DNA from: Diplonema papillatum
Taxonomy: Eukaryota > Euglenozoa > Diplonemea > Diplonemida > Diplonemidae
Length of the DNA: 64,000 nt
NCBI GenBank assembly: GCA_030068145.1
Contig: JAPJBO010000988.1
Coordinates: 16,633 to 80,632, forward strand
Reading direction: 5' to 3'
Part shown: positions 28,421-39,867 of the stretch, piece after piece
Layout: every line of letters starts with the position of its first letter
Position numbering within the stretch: position 1 is the stretch's first letter
Notes under the pieces: model-generated
The model's database searches: none
Told to the model about the DNA's origin: nothing
What the model saw: the letters and a program-made list of their open reading frames with translations, nothing else
Made by a program: the position numbers and the translations under genes

Positions 28421-31400
28421 AAATTCCTACCCGGCCAACCGATATATTCCTGGAGAGCGTTCGTTTGCCTTTGTGGAATTCCCACGATGGATCGCAAGAA
28501 TTCTCCGCCGGCTACTCACTCAGGCATGGGCACATGCTTCTGTCTTTCCAGCTCAGGAGAAAGGGGAAAAGGGGAGAAATCACTTCCGTTGGGGTAACCC
28601 CCCCGAGATAGCCACGGTTGGTGAGAGAACAGGCTAGCCCAGGAGGTCACACCGCCGGACCCATGACGCCAGTCAGAACAAAGCTCCTGACCGCCAGTGA
28701 CATATCCGAAAAGTTTTGTTCGGTGAGAGATGCCAACGGCACCCGCGATGGCAGATCAGCGGGATTCCCTGCGCTCCAGTCCCACCTAACGGACAGCGCA
28801 ACCTTCAGTTGCTGCAAACACAACAAAGCACGAACAACCGCATCGTTCAAGATATGCGATCGTAAACACGCGCCCTTTCGGGCCACCCCTTGCACAGAGG
28901 TGTTGTCCACGATGACCGTTACCGTGGACCCGGCGTACGCCGGCGAGATGGCCTTCACGGATCTCTCGAAGGCCATAGCTTCAAGCTGGTTTATGTGGAG
29001 GCGCTTCTCCACACGATTCCAACAAGAGCCGACGACTACCATGTCGTTGGTGTCGACGTCGACGAGTACACCTCCCCAACCATCAAGGCTGGCATCCACG
29101 AACACTGCCAACTTCGGCGATTGAGCAGCGACTGGAACAATTCGGCGACGCTGAACACGCTGCATCCACGAGGGGAGCGCGCGCTGCAGACCGTGTGACA
29201 GAACCACGTTCTCGTCAAGACACTTCTCGCCCCGATTGAGGGCGTTCGTCAGTCGAAAGAACTTCAGGGCGAAGTAGTACTCGCCCACGTAGACTCCGGC
29301 AATCGCCGACGCGTGCAGCAAACGACCAGCCAGGGATTTGATTTCGGCGGCTGACATCTTACCCGCTCGAACACTCTCCTCGGCGCGCTGCAAACGCGAT
29401 TGCATCTTGGCGGAGACGCCCACGGTGCCGTCGCTATGCTTCCAGTCGACGCCAAGAAACTCATAGCGGCATGCCGCGTTCCTCGTATCCGCAGCCTTCG
29501 ACGTAATGCGTGCCTCGGCAGCCAAGGCGTCCGGATACGACGTCGCCTTCAACACGAGATTGCGTGGCCCCGCGTATCTGATGTTGTCCACCCAGACGTG
29601 AACCAGCACCTCCGATGACACTGCATGCTTGCCGTCGACGTAATCTGGGTGCCCCGCGGTCGTCGACGCCAATGTGTACATCAGCTCGGGTGCACACGAA
29701 TGGCCAATCGGTAGCCTCGTCAATTGCCACCAGTTGCCGTCGCCGTCGCTGAAAGGCGAAAAGTCGGCGAGACGCAGCTGGAATCTCCATCCCGTAGAAC
29801 CCACACCTGAAGTCCCGGGTCGAGCCGCACTCTCGATTCACCGCGTGCAGATACTTCGACACGTGGCTAAGGGGGACGTGAGCCTCGTATCCGTCCGCTT
29901 CGACCACCCGGTTCGCGTCGTACGTCCACAGGATGAACCGCTGGCGGAGCTTGCGTTCCTTCTCCTCGACGACTGTGAACGGCACGTTCATGTCTCTACC
30001 CGGACCAGCGGCACGTTCCGCGATTCCGTGCTCTTCCAGCTCAAACGCATGCGCCGCCTCGAAACGGGAACGACCCGGAGGTGAAGACGTCTTCGAAGGG
30101 AACGTCTGCGGGTAAAACGTCCGGGACCAAGTCTCATCGAACCTCTTCCTCGTCGGCGCGTTCATTCGTCGGCGAAGAACCGCAACGTCCATTGATGGTA
30201 CCGAGTCGACGTGCAGCGGCGACTTCTTCTCTTCCTCTGTCCCCGGAAGCCGGGTCCGCTTCCCCCTCCGAAGGATGGAGTACCGCTGGTGTTGATGGAC
30301 GACAAGCCGCCGGGGTCCGGATCGGGGTGCTTGCACATAGGGGGGTGCCTCCGCTTCTTGTCCGACTTCCTCCTCCTCAGAGGTACCTTGTCACGTCCCC
30401 GGTCTGAAGAACCCGCGCCAGCGCCACCGGATCCGACGTGTACCTGACCGTCATGTTGGCCACGGTCGGATCGGCGTCGTTCGTGTGCTTCGCCAGGCGC
30501 GAAATCAACTGCAGCGCGAACGGAGCTCCCGCAGCCTTCATGTTCATCAAGTGGTCGATGGCGCCCCTCTTCACGCTGTGCGCGGAGTACAGCTTCGTCG
30601 CGTTGTCCGCTCCGAGCAGTCTGCTGAACTGATCCGTCGAGAGGGGGCACAACTGTTGAAAGTTCCCGAGGCCCCGCAGCAACTCCGCGATCTCCCGGGT
30701 CAGCGGTCCCCGGATCGCAACTACCTTGCTTCTGCAGAACGGGTTGCCCCGACGGCCCTTCGGCAGCGTGTTCCAGTCGACCACTAATCTCCGTGTTCGA
30801 GATGAGAGGAAAACACGCACGGGAGAGATTTTGAACGTCGCCCCACCGCGAAGCCGTCTTCCACGCGATCAAAACTGCCGCACGCACGCGAGGAGTCTGT
30901 CGGAATGCCCAAGCTAACAACACCTCCCTCGGCACTGATAGGGCTTGCTCCAGGGGAATATTGCCTCCTGAACCACGGAGGACCGTGGCCAACGATAGGA
31001 GGGGCCGGGCATCCACCCCAAGGTGGCCAAAGACCGCTGAAAGGAGGCGGGTATACGCCAGCATGCCCTGCGGCTCGACCACTGTCGCCACGACAAATTG
31101 GGTTGCTGTATCCGGATCCGCCGGCAATCCCTGCATATCCGGCCATGCCTGGAAGCGGTGCCACAAATTCTGGCGGTCCTGCACTGTCGAATCCGCCCAT
31201 GCCTTGCCAACAAAATGGCGCAGGCGTTGCATCGCCTCCTCGGACGAAACCCGCCGTTCCCGGTGCTTCGCCTGCACCCCACGCGGCACCGTGGTTCCAA
31301 CCCTGCTGGCGATCAGGTCAAACATCGCCCGTCCGATTGCTGTTGGCCGACTTCCGAGCACGGGCGTTGAACCTCGAAAGCGCGTGAAGCTGGTTTTCGC

Positions 31401-33050
31401 GCTTCCGGGTAAACTTACGTTCACCGGTCGGGCACCGGCGAGCTGTCGCGGCCGACCGTTCCTTACTGGCAGATGCGGGAGTGTCGCCTCCCACCGGGCC
31501 CGGGGGAGGGCCAGTCACTTTCCCCCGGGTCTCACGTTTCCCTGAGCCGCGGCGTATCCTTTCTTGCTACCTTTGCCGCCGAATCGCGGACGTGCACTCC
31601 CACTTCTTGGCCCGCGCACACTCGACCTTGGCAGCTGCCCTCTCCATCGGGTCGTCCGACGTCTGAGCCAGCTCGCCGCGCGCGGCAGTTGTTTCGTGCA
31701 CCAGTAGTGGTGCAGCCTGACCTCCTGCAGGAGGTTGTTGCCCAAACGTACAATCTCCAAATTGTACGTCCAGCCACCACCGTGCGCGACTCCCTCAACC
31801 CAGTCGCGCAAGCGCCCGAAGCTGCCGGCCAGCGCCGTACCGTTCAGGTACTTGAGACGGAGGTCTTGTACAAGCCCGGCAACGTCCGTTGCCATGGCTC
31901 CTTCCCACTCTCGGACGTCTGTTGCGTCCTCCGTGTAGCCAGCAAATGCCGGCCTCGTCGAACTCGAAGTCGCGGGCTGGCCGCGAGGCTGAAGCCCGTC
32001 TCCCGCTGGAGCGCAAGAAGAGTCGGCATTTTTCCTCCGGCCAGTGCTGCTGCGGAGCGGGCGGCCATGCAGCTGCTTGCGCCTTCACCGTTTGCAACTC
32101 CTGCTGCACCTGTTGCAACCTCTGCATCATCATTTCCTGCTGGCGCTGTTGTTGCATGAGTATTTGCTGCAACTGCTGTTGTGTCGTTGCCTCGCCAAAC
32201 GACTTACTCGATGCATCCTCCTTCGGCCTCGGACCTGGTGGCGGCACCACGAAACCCGGAACCACCTTCGCGACGGCCTTGTTTACGGACAAGGCATCCT
32301 TGCTCTCCAGCATGAGCAACACCGCCAGAAGGTGCTGCAGATCGAACCCTGCCACCTCCGCAAACATGATTTCGAGCACGTCGATTACGAGCGTACGACC
32401 GATCTTTCATGCCTACAGGTATCCGCCGAAGTTCTCAAGCCTCCGGACCGTCGTCGGGTATGGATGCACGCCCTCGCTCGCACGCCACTCCCTGTACGTG
32501 GCCGTGTTCGAGTTGTTGACCCTCCTGGTGCCTGCAGTCGTGTACAGGCTCCTCATGCGAGGGCGGGCCGCATCAGGGGGACGTCCTCGAGGGCACGCTT
32601 TAGCGCCCGCCGCTGAGACGTTGACCTCTTCTCAACCGGTGTTGCGGGACTGCCCAGCGCAGGAGAGCTCTGATCACGCGCTCTCACCAAGTCCTGTACT
32701 CTGCGGTACAGCTCAGGACTGGGCACACGCACCGGAAGTGCCCACATCGGAAGCCTCTCCAGTGTCAGAAGGGTCGTATCGTCCGGGAGGCCTCGGAGGC
32801 TTCTACTCCCGTCTTGCGCTCCATCGTCGGAATTCCACAAAAGGCAACCGAACGCTCTCCAGGAATATATCGGTTGGCCGGGTAGGAATTTCTTTTCAAA
32901 TGTCGCAATCGCCTCTTCCGACGTCGGACGTTTGGGATTGCAGATACCCTGCGGCACTAAGGGCAGCTTGGAAGAAGAGGTTTGGTGAGGACGATTATGC
33001 TGACAAACGTAAGTTTAAGGTAAGAGATATGGAAGGTTTTTGCGTCGTCG
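28421..33050 (-). mobile_element. G2: YR-retrotransposon fossil (VIPER/DIRS-like)
   Basis: An 80-bp terminal repeat lies at 28421-28500 and 32811-32891. Parts on the minus strand: gag-like with a Gln-rich coiled coil (about 32.4-31.5 kb), tyrosine recombinase (about 31.4-30.4 kb) and RT/RNase H (about 30.3-28.65 kb). Recognisable motifs are YSAHSVKRGA in YR, LPIGHSCAPE and VWVDNIRYAG (VDN in place of the usual DD) in RT, and FVDASLDGWGG, LHINQLEA, VIVDNTSV and NPADLPSRVP in RNase H. It is broken, with several breaks, though long stretches remain open. It shares a rearranged 5' part with G1, G3 and G4. Named relatives: VIPER/TATE-type elements of trypanosomatids, by domain order. Confidence 0.8.
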
Positions 33051-33424
33051 CCCGTTTCGGTCGCTGCGAAGTCGTACTCGCCAACGGTCCGCACGAAGCC
33101 GAAGATCTGACGGGACTGTGCGGCGCCTCGGGGCTCGTCGCTCTCAGGGTCAGGCGCCGCTCTCTTCAACGCTCTGATCAACCTGCGGATGTCGTCAGCA
33201 AACCATCCGCCGTGTCCTCGGCTAAGATGGCGTTGATGATGTTGTGGGGCGCCTTGTACGCCTCGGCGTGGATCTGCAGCTGCTGGGTGAGCACTTCACT
33301 CTCCATGCAGTCGATCCTGACGGAGGATGTCCGCGTCGGCGAGGGCGGCGTGAGGGTTGGATGGACTCTGTCCAAGGCAAAAGGGACGTGCAGTAGATAC
33401 CTCACCTTTGAAAGCATCAATCTG
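33051..33424 (-). other. Linker L2 (coding-like, unrecognised)
   Basis: Second copy of the G-to-A linker. Minus-strand text such as QLQIHAEAYKAPHNIINAIL and FGFVRTVGEYDFAATETG looks protein-like. No family is recognised. It ends at the empty LINE2 target TCAATCTG (33417-33424). Confidence 0.4.
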
Positions 33425-36221
33425 TTGCCTGCCCCCTTTGCTCCTGCCGGATGGACCCGACAGCGTGCCAGAGTCAATTCTGTACTGCCCTGTTGAGGTC
33501 TTTTCCCTTCTGAAACTCATGGCCAAGGGGGAACGCCTCTTGTGCCCGTTTCCCGTCCATGCCTCGTTTAAAAATGCCCTCCGCGGGACCGCGGGGAAGC
33601 GGGGCATCCTGCAGCCGTTCAACGACGGCGACGGCTCGGGACGGACGAGGGCGCGTTTTCTAACCCACAGTGCCCGGATAGATGGTTGTTGCATCCCTTC
33701 TGAAAGCGGGTATGGACCCCATGCAGGTTCAAAAGATGGGTGATCGGGCATCAGGAGACATGGTGACCCACTACGACGAGAAAGTCCTAAGGGACCCAGG
33801 GTGTGTTGAGGCGTAAAAAGCTTACACCGAGCCACTCGAAGTTCTCGTACAGAAAGTGAAGAACAAGAAGGCAACCCGTGTCCCCGACGTCGACTGCGAG
33901 ACATGCCACCGAAGAACGGAGGGCTCCACAAAAGAGCTCTACGTTTTCCCAAGTGTGATGGATGTGGCTCTTAAGCTAGCCCAACGGTCGAAGAGAACAG
34001 GCGACGAAATAAGGTTAAAAGTCCGCACGCCCATTCAACCAGCCTTTGCGGGAGTCCCATATATTTTACTACTTTTTACAAAGTTGCCCACTATATTTAC
34101 TAATTCTCACAAACATGCCCCTTGATAGTTCTTACTTTTTACAAACATGCCCATGAAGTTTCCCCTTTTTACAAACATGCCTGCATAGCTTCCATTTCTT
34201 ACAAACACATGCCCATGAAGTTTTCACTTCTTACAAGGTTGCCCGATATAATTTACAGATCTTACAAACATGCTCCGGGTTCCCAGGTTCTCACTCGAGA
34301 ACCAACTAAAGATGCTCAAGGGAACAAAGGTCTGGTGCGGCAGGCTGATGTGTGTATCACCAAGCCTCGTTTCGATATACACACCACAAACGGCGCTCTA
34401 AGGGAAGCTCGGGGAACATCATTCAGCTGCTGAACTCTCTGCGTGAAAAGACAGCTGAGCGTTTTGCACGCGGAAGGGCTGTAACCGGGGAGGGGGGTCG
34501 TTGACCTGGTTGCCCTAACCATATTTTGCCGCTTATTCCAGGAGGGCAAAGGTGCTCAAGGTTGTCCAGGCTAACACACAATCAAGAAAGGTCAAGGATA
34601 CAAAAACGAGGTATGCGGTGTCTTTGGATGCCTGGACAGTTCCTGCGCGCATGCTGTCGCAGTCATAGCAAGATGAATGAAAAAAGACCCCGCCTCGTTT
34701 ATCCATGCCGTTCATTTGAAGGAATCCATCCGTGAGACTTACGCCGCCCATGAAGTGCCCGTGCCTTGCAACCCTTGAGTGCAAGTACCGTATTTCTAAA
34801 AATGTTGGCCGGAAATAAACCTGGCGCCCCCCCAAAAACCGGGCAAAACCGCCAGGTTTATTTCCGGCCACCATTTTTGCAGGTTTTTTGGGTACTTAGC
34901 AGATTTCCCCCCCTCAACCACCCAGAATCGCTCGCCGTCCCTACTCGGTACCCAGCTGGTGGTGGACATGAGGCTTGCGGAGTCGTGTCTTTGATGAACG
35001 TCTGACATGTCCCGGTCTATGCATCCTTCTCTGTTCGCAGCTGTCTCGGCGCACAACACAGTTGGGGCATGGCGTACGCTTGTGCAACATGTTGGTGGGA
35101 ACGCGAGAGCAGGACAAAGGAAGAAGTTCCTCTTTGATATGTTGAGTGTGCTGTTGGATCCGGGGTGCTCCTCCCAGAAGCCAAGTCCAGAACTTCTTTG
35201 ATTGGAGGTGGCAGCAACCCACGTGGAACCATCTCGTGCTAAACCCTCGTTAACATTTCCCTGTAACATTTCCCTGCTCTCATCTCTCGGTGCAAAGAAG
35301 TCACTGCAAGCACCAAGTATCCTGCTGAGAATCGCTCCCTTCTCAACGAGGTGCACAGCACGTGGTCGTCGCGGCACCGCCTCCATATATATGCTTGACC
35401 TGAAGTCGTGATGAGGTGCTGGTTTGTAGACATTCAAGTGTACCGGACCCCCGTCTTGCCTACCTTGCCGATGCTGTTGTGAATCTTCTTGGTCTTCTTC
35501 GTGCGGCTGGTCATCCTCAAATTACCCAACCGTAGCCCTGAAAACCGTAGGCTGAAAAGCGACAGTTCGGGAGCAGGAATCCTTGGAATACAGGAGCTGA
35601 AGGAAATGAGGAACAGCGGGTCGCAGGATACCAGTCTTGTGGTGAAGGAAAGTAGCACAGATGGCCAAATACCGTGTTCCCGGCCACTTCCGTAGGTCCA
35701 AAGTACCCCTTTTCGAAAGTCTTTTCCCTGGAGAGTATTAGGCATGCAATATTTTCTGATCGATCAACGCAATCGCTCGCGGGAGCGAGGCCGGGCACAG
35801 TCGCTGGTGGGTCCTTCCACCGTGGCAAAAGGCGGCAGAGCCGACGAAACTCGAGTCGACCATGAGCATCATCACGGTAAGTCGGCAACGACGTGGCTCC
35901 TCAACCGGATTCCCGCTCTTACTCTCCAAGACCAAAGCTCCACTTGGACGTGCTTTTGGGTGGCTTGGGATGGCCCTGGGAGGCTAAGAAGTCGTCGGTG
36001 ATGGCGATCATGACGGCCCGTGGATACATCTAAGCCGTCGGCGATCCCAGCAAACCCTTGCGCTATCCCTGTAGCGCGGGAGAACAGCTTCCGGTGAAGG
36101 CCCTGCCTGACTAGGTGTAGTATGAAATCTGCTAAGTACAACTTGCTTTTACCAAAAAAAATGTTGGTTGGAAAAAATGTTGGCCGGAAATAAACCTGGC
36201 GCCCCCCCCCCAAAACCGCCA
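33425..36221 (+). repeat. Composite-unit segment A, copy 3 (A3)
   Basis: Collinear with A2 and lacking T: YR remnant (HSAR His near 33666, Tyr near 33772), tandem repeat (about 34055-34278), hairpin K (34798-34878), possible GTAAGT exon (near 35744-35876) and half hairpin at the right end. At several variable sites it agrees with A1 rather than with the neighbouring A2 (for example GACTGCGAG near 33890 and the block near 35460). Confidence 0.8.
34798..34878. repeat. Hairpin K, copy in A3
   Basis: Same 29-bp arms and C-run loop as at 1095-1175, at the equivalent position in A. Confidence 0.75.
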
Positions 36222-36413
36222 CGATTATTACCTATTATTAGATTTCCGAAATCCGCCCCAAATTATTAGATTTTAGGGATAATTAGCTTATAGCCACCAA
36301 GAAACTTTTTATTTAGCTTATAGCCACAAAAAACTTTTTATTTAGCTTATAGCCAGGAGGGCCTGAAACTTTTTATTTAGCTTATAGCCACAAAAAACTT
36401 TTTATTTAGCTTA

Positions 36414-38611
36414 GGGTAGGCGGTTTTTTTTTTTGGCCCATGTCCGCGCGCGCGTAAATTTTTGGAACCCCCCGGAAAAAAAAAACTTTTGCAAAAAAAA
36501 AACTTTTGGGATCTGTGCATTGGAACCGGTCGTGAGAGCGACTGCAGGCGTAGTCACGAGCGTGTCCGGCTCGGGAAAAGTCGAAAACCTGTTCATCACA
36601 CCGATACTTCACGGCGATGCAAATCGCGTAGACGTTGTTTACCTCAGTGTGTATTGACTTTGAAGCCGACTATGCCCGGTGCTGGGTTGGTGCGCTGGGC
36701 AAGCAATATCGTGATACTTTGACGTTGGTGCCAATCTAAACAGCAAGATTTGCGTAGCTTTAGCCAGCTCCTGCTGGACGCAGTCGAAGCACGCGGGATA
36801 CAAGCACAGCCTCAGCCTCGAAACCGTGCGCGGTTTTACCGGCAAGGCATGTCGGGGGGTTTTTTTGCCGCTGTGGTGCGATTATCACACAGAACCAGTC
36901 CGCGGGCAGTGCACGCGTCTATGCCTTCCGACGCCTGGAGCAGCTACTAGTAGGGACGTATCTGAGACTCGACTGAGGAGGCATTAAAAGGACGCAGGGC
37001 AAGCGATGCGTTCGCGGTGCTTGCGACATAGTGACCGGCGGCAATGCTTGTGCCGAGGTATATTTGCGAAGAAAACGGCACTCGGACCGTGACATCGCAA
37101 TGGGGCATGTCAGAAGAGAGATACAAGATTGACGGACACCCGCACAATCGACAGTCCTCTGGTTCACTGCTTTATCGTTCGCGGCGTACCCGGCGAACCG
37201 CGATCTCGAGTTTAAACCCGAGTGTTTTTTCTCCTGTGGCATCGTCTATCCTCTGCAGCCTTCGACTATGGAACTGTTGAACTCTAGACTGCCACCGCAA
37301 CCCCTCGGACACATCAAGCTCACCACATTCATCTTTGAGCTCATCGTCCAGGAATTCCACCAACAACGGGCACAAAAGTGCCAACAGCGGACCGGCCAGT
37401 AGTATAGCCGGTACATACGGTGTGAAGCGGTAGGTAGAGCCGGTACATACGGTGTGAAGCGGTAGGTAGAGCCGGTACATACGGTGTGAAGCGGTAGGTA
37501 GAGCCGGTACATACGGTGTGAAGCGGTAGGTAGAGCCGGTACATACGGTGTGAAGCGGTAGGTAGAGCCGGTACATACGGTGTGAAGCGGTAGGTAGAGC
37601 CGGTTCATACGGTGTGAAGCGGTAGGTAGAGCCGGTACATACGGTGTGAAGCGGTAGGTAGAGCCGGTACATACGGTGTGAAGCGGTAGGTAGAGCCGGT
37701 TCATACGGTGTGAAGCGGTAGGTAGAGCCGGTTCATACGGTGTGAAGCGGTAGGTAGAGCCGGTACATACGGTGTGAAGCGGTAGGTAGAGCCGGTTCAT
37801 ACGGTGTGAAGCGGTAGGTAGAGCCGGTACATACGGTGTGAAGCGGTGTGTAGCCGGCATACGGTGTGAAGCGGTGTGTAGCCGGCATACGGTGTGAAGC
37901 GGTGTGTAGCCGGTACATACGGTATGAAGCGGTGTGTAGCCGGCATACGGTGTGAAGCGGTGTGTAGCCGGCATACGGTGTGAAGCGGTGTGTAGCCGGT
38001 ACATACGGTATGAAGCGGTGTGTAGCCGGCATACGGTGTGAAGCGGTGTGTAGCCGGCATACGGTGTGAAGCGGTGTGTAGCCGGTACATACGGTATGAA
38101 GCGGTGTGTAGCCGGTACATACGGTATGAAGCGGTGTGTAGCCGGTACATACGGTATGAAGCGGTGTGTAGCCGGCATACGGTGTGAAGCGGTGTGTAGC
38201 CGGTACATACGGTATGAAGCGGTGTGTAGCCGGTACATACGGTGTGAAGCGGTGTGTAGCCGGTACATACGGTATGAAGCGGTGTGTAGCCGGTACATAC
38301 GGTATGAAGCGGTGTGTAGCCGGTACATACGGTATGAAGCGGTGTGTAGCCGGTACATACGGTATGAAGCGGTGTGTAGCCGGTACATACGGTATGAAGC
38401 GGTGTGTAGCCGGTACATACGGTATGAAGCGGTGTGTAGCCGGTACATACGGTATGAAGCGGTGTGTAGCCGGTACATACGGTGTGACATCCAGTAGCAG
38501 AAAGTCTTGTGGCAAAAGTTTTTTTTTTTCTGAAAAGTTTTTTTTTTGCGCGCGCGCGCGTAAATTTCTGTGGGCCGACGGACATGGGCCAAAAAAAAAA
38601 ACCGCCTACCC
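36414..38611. mobile_element. D1: PIF/Harbinger-like element
   Basis: The ends read GGGTAGGCGG, a T-run and GGCCCATGTCCG, with the exact inverse at the right end and a (CG)n tract just inside each. The left flank is TTA and the right flank TAA, a mismatch explained under findings. GGG-type ends and 3-bp TTA/TAA targets fit PIF/Harbinger. The interior (36500-37400) has short protein-like stretches shared with D2 but no recognised transposase. Most of the right half is the minisatellite at 37397-38487. Confidence 0.7.
37397..38487. repeat. Minisatellite inside D1
   Basis: About 14 units of 32 bp containing AGAGCCGGTACATACGGTG pass into about 22 units of 28 or 30 bp containing TAGCCGGTACATACGGTATG. 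D2 has only one such unit at the same place (near 47425). Because many units are 30 bp, all frames stay open and yield long repetitive ORFs on both strands that are not genes. Confidence 0.9.
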
Positions 38612-38947
38612 TAAGGGAGGTCACATTTTTACCTTACCGGGAAAATTTCCCACTGGAACCAGGGGGGGGGGGTACCGCTACCACCTTTTATAATTTTGAA
38701 GGCGCGGGCAATTATTTCCCCCCAGCCTGTACGTACACCCAGGTTCGATTCCCTTCCAAGCTCTTTTCCGCAGGCAAAACTACAGCATCGTTCTCCGAAA
38801 GTTTGATCAAAAATCCTCAAAAATCTTCTTTAAAAGATGGGGGGGTTCGGGGGGCGCAGCCCCCCGCCCAAACGGTACGGTACTAACAACCTAACAGGGC
38901 TTGTCTGGGCTTATACGTCTTGTAGAGTACCCGGCGGAGAAACCCCC

Positions 38948-39726
38948 ATCAATGAGAAGGTGTTTCCACCGCATTTTGAGGTGTCCCCATCAATGGTAAA
39001 GTGTTTCCACCGCATTTTGAGGTGACCCCATCAAGGGAAAAGTGTTTCCACCGCATTTTGAGGTGTCCCCATCAAGGGTAAAGTGTTTCCACCGCATTTT
39101 GAGGTGTCCCCATCAATGGTAAGGTGTTTCCACCGCATTTTGAGGTGTCCCCATCAAGGTAAGGTGTTTCCACCGCATTTTGAGGTGTCCCCATCAAGGG
39201 TAAAGTGTTTCCACCGCATTTTGAGGTGTCCCCATCAAGGGTAAGGTGTTTCCACCGCATTTTGAGGTGTCCCCATCAATGGTAAAGTGTTTCCACCACG
39301 TTTTGAGGTGTCCCCATCAAGGGTAAGGTGTTTCCACCGCATTTTGAGGTGTCCCCATCAATGGTAAGGTGTTTCCACCGTTTTGAGGTGTCCCCATCAA
39401 GGGTAAGGTGTTTCCACCGCATTTTGAGGTGTCCCCATCAAGGGTAAGTGTTTCCACCGTTTTGAGGTGTCCCCATCAAGGGTAAAGTGTTTCCACCGCA
39501 TTTTGAGGTGTCCCCATCAAGGGTAAGGTGTTTCCACCGCATTTTGAGGTGTCCCCATCAAGGGTAAAGTGTTTCCACCGCATTTTGAGGTGTCCCCATC
39601 AAGGGTAAGGTGTTTCCACCACGTTTTGAGGTGTCCCCATCAAGGGTAAGTGTTTCCACCACGTTTTGAGGTGTCCCCATCAAGGGTAAGGTGTTTCCAC
39701 CGCATTTTGAGGTGTCCCCATCAATG
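38948..39726 (+). repeat. 41-bp tandem array of E, left arm (first part)
   Basis: About 19 units of a 41-bp sequence containing GTGTTTCCACCGCATTTTGA and GGTGTCCCCATCAAGG. Units vary at a few positions (AAGG/AATG, CGCA/CACG, occasional 1-2 bp losses). The retrotransposon F is inserted at its right edge. Confidence 0.9.
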
Positions 39727-39867
39727 GGAGTTTCTGCTCTTCGTATTGTCTGACGAGAACTGCCTAGAAGAAAGGGAGAAGTAAGAACACGTCTTTGTAA
39801 CTGATATCACTAGCGCAAGGGAATGTTGAGTGACTGCCTTAACCCGGGGAAACGAGCTTGGGCGAGG

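Noticed and set aside
37246-38693. Long open frames of up to 448 codons on both strands in D1
   Set aside because: They are created by a minisatellite with many 30-bp units, which keeps all frames open. The translations are simple repeats.
38742-38752. B-box-like GGTTCGATTCC in E, and a similar T-arm fold near 5890-5925
   Set aside because: No matching A box or cloverleaf at the right spacing could be found, so neither is called a tRNA or SINE.
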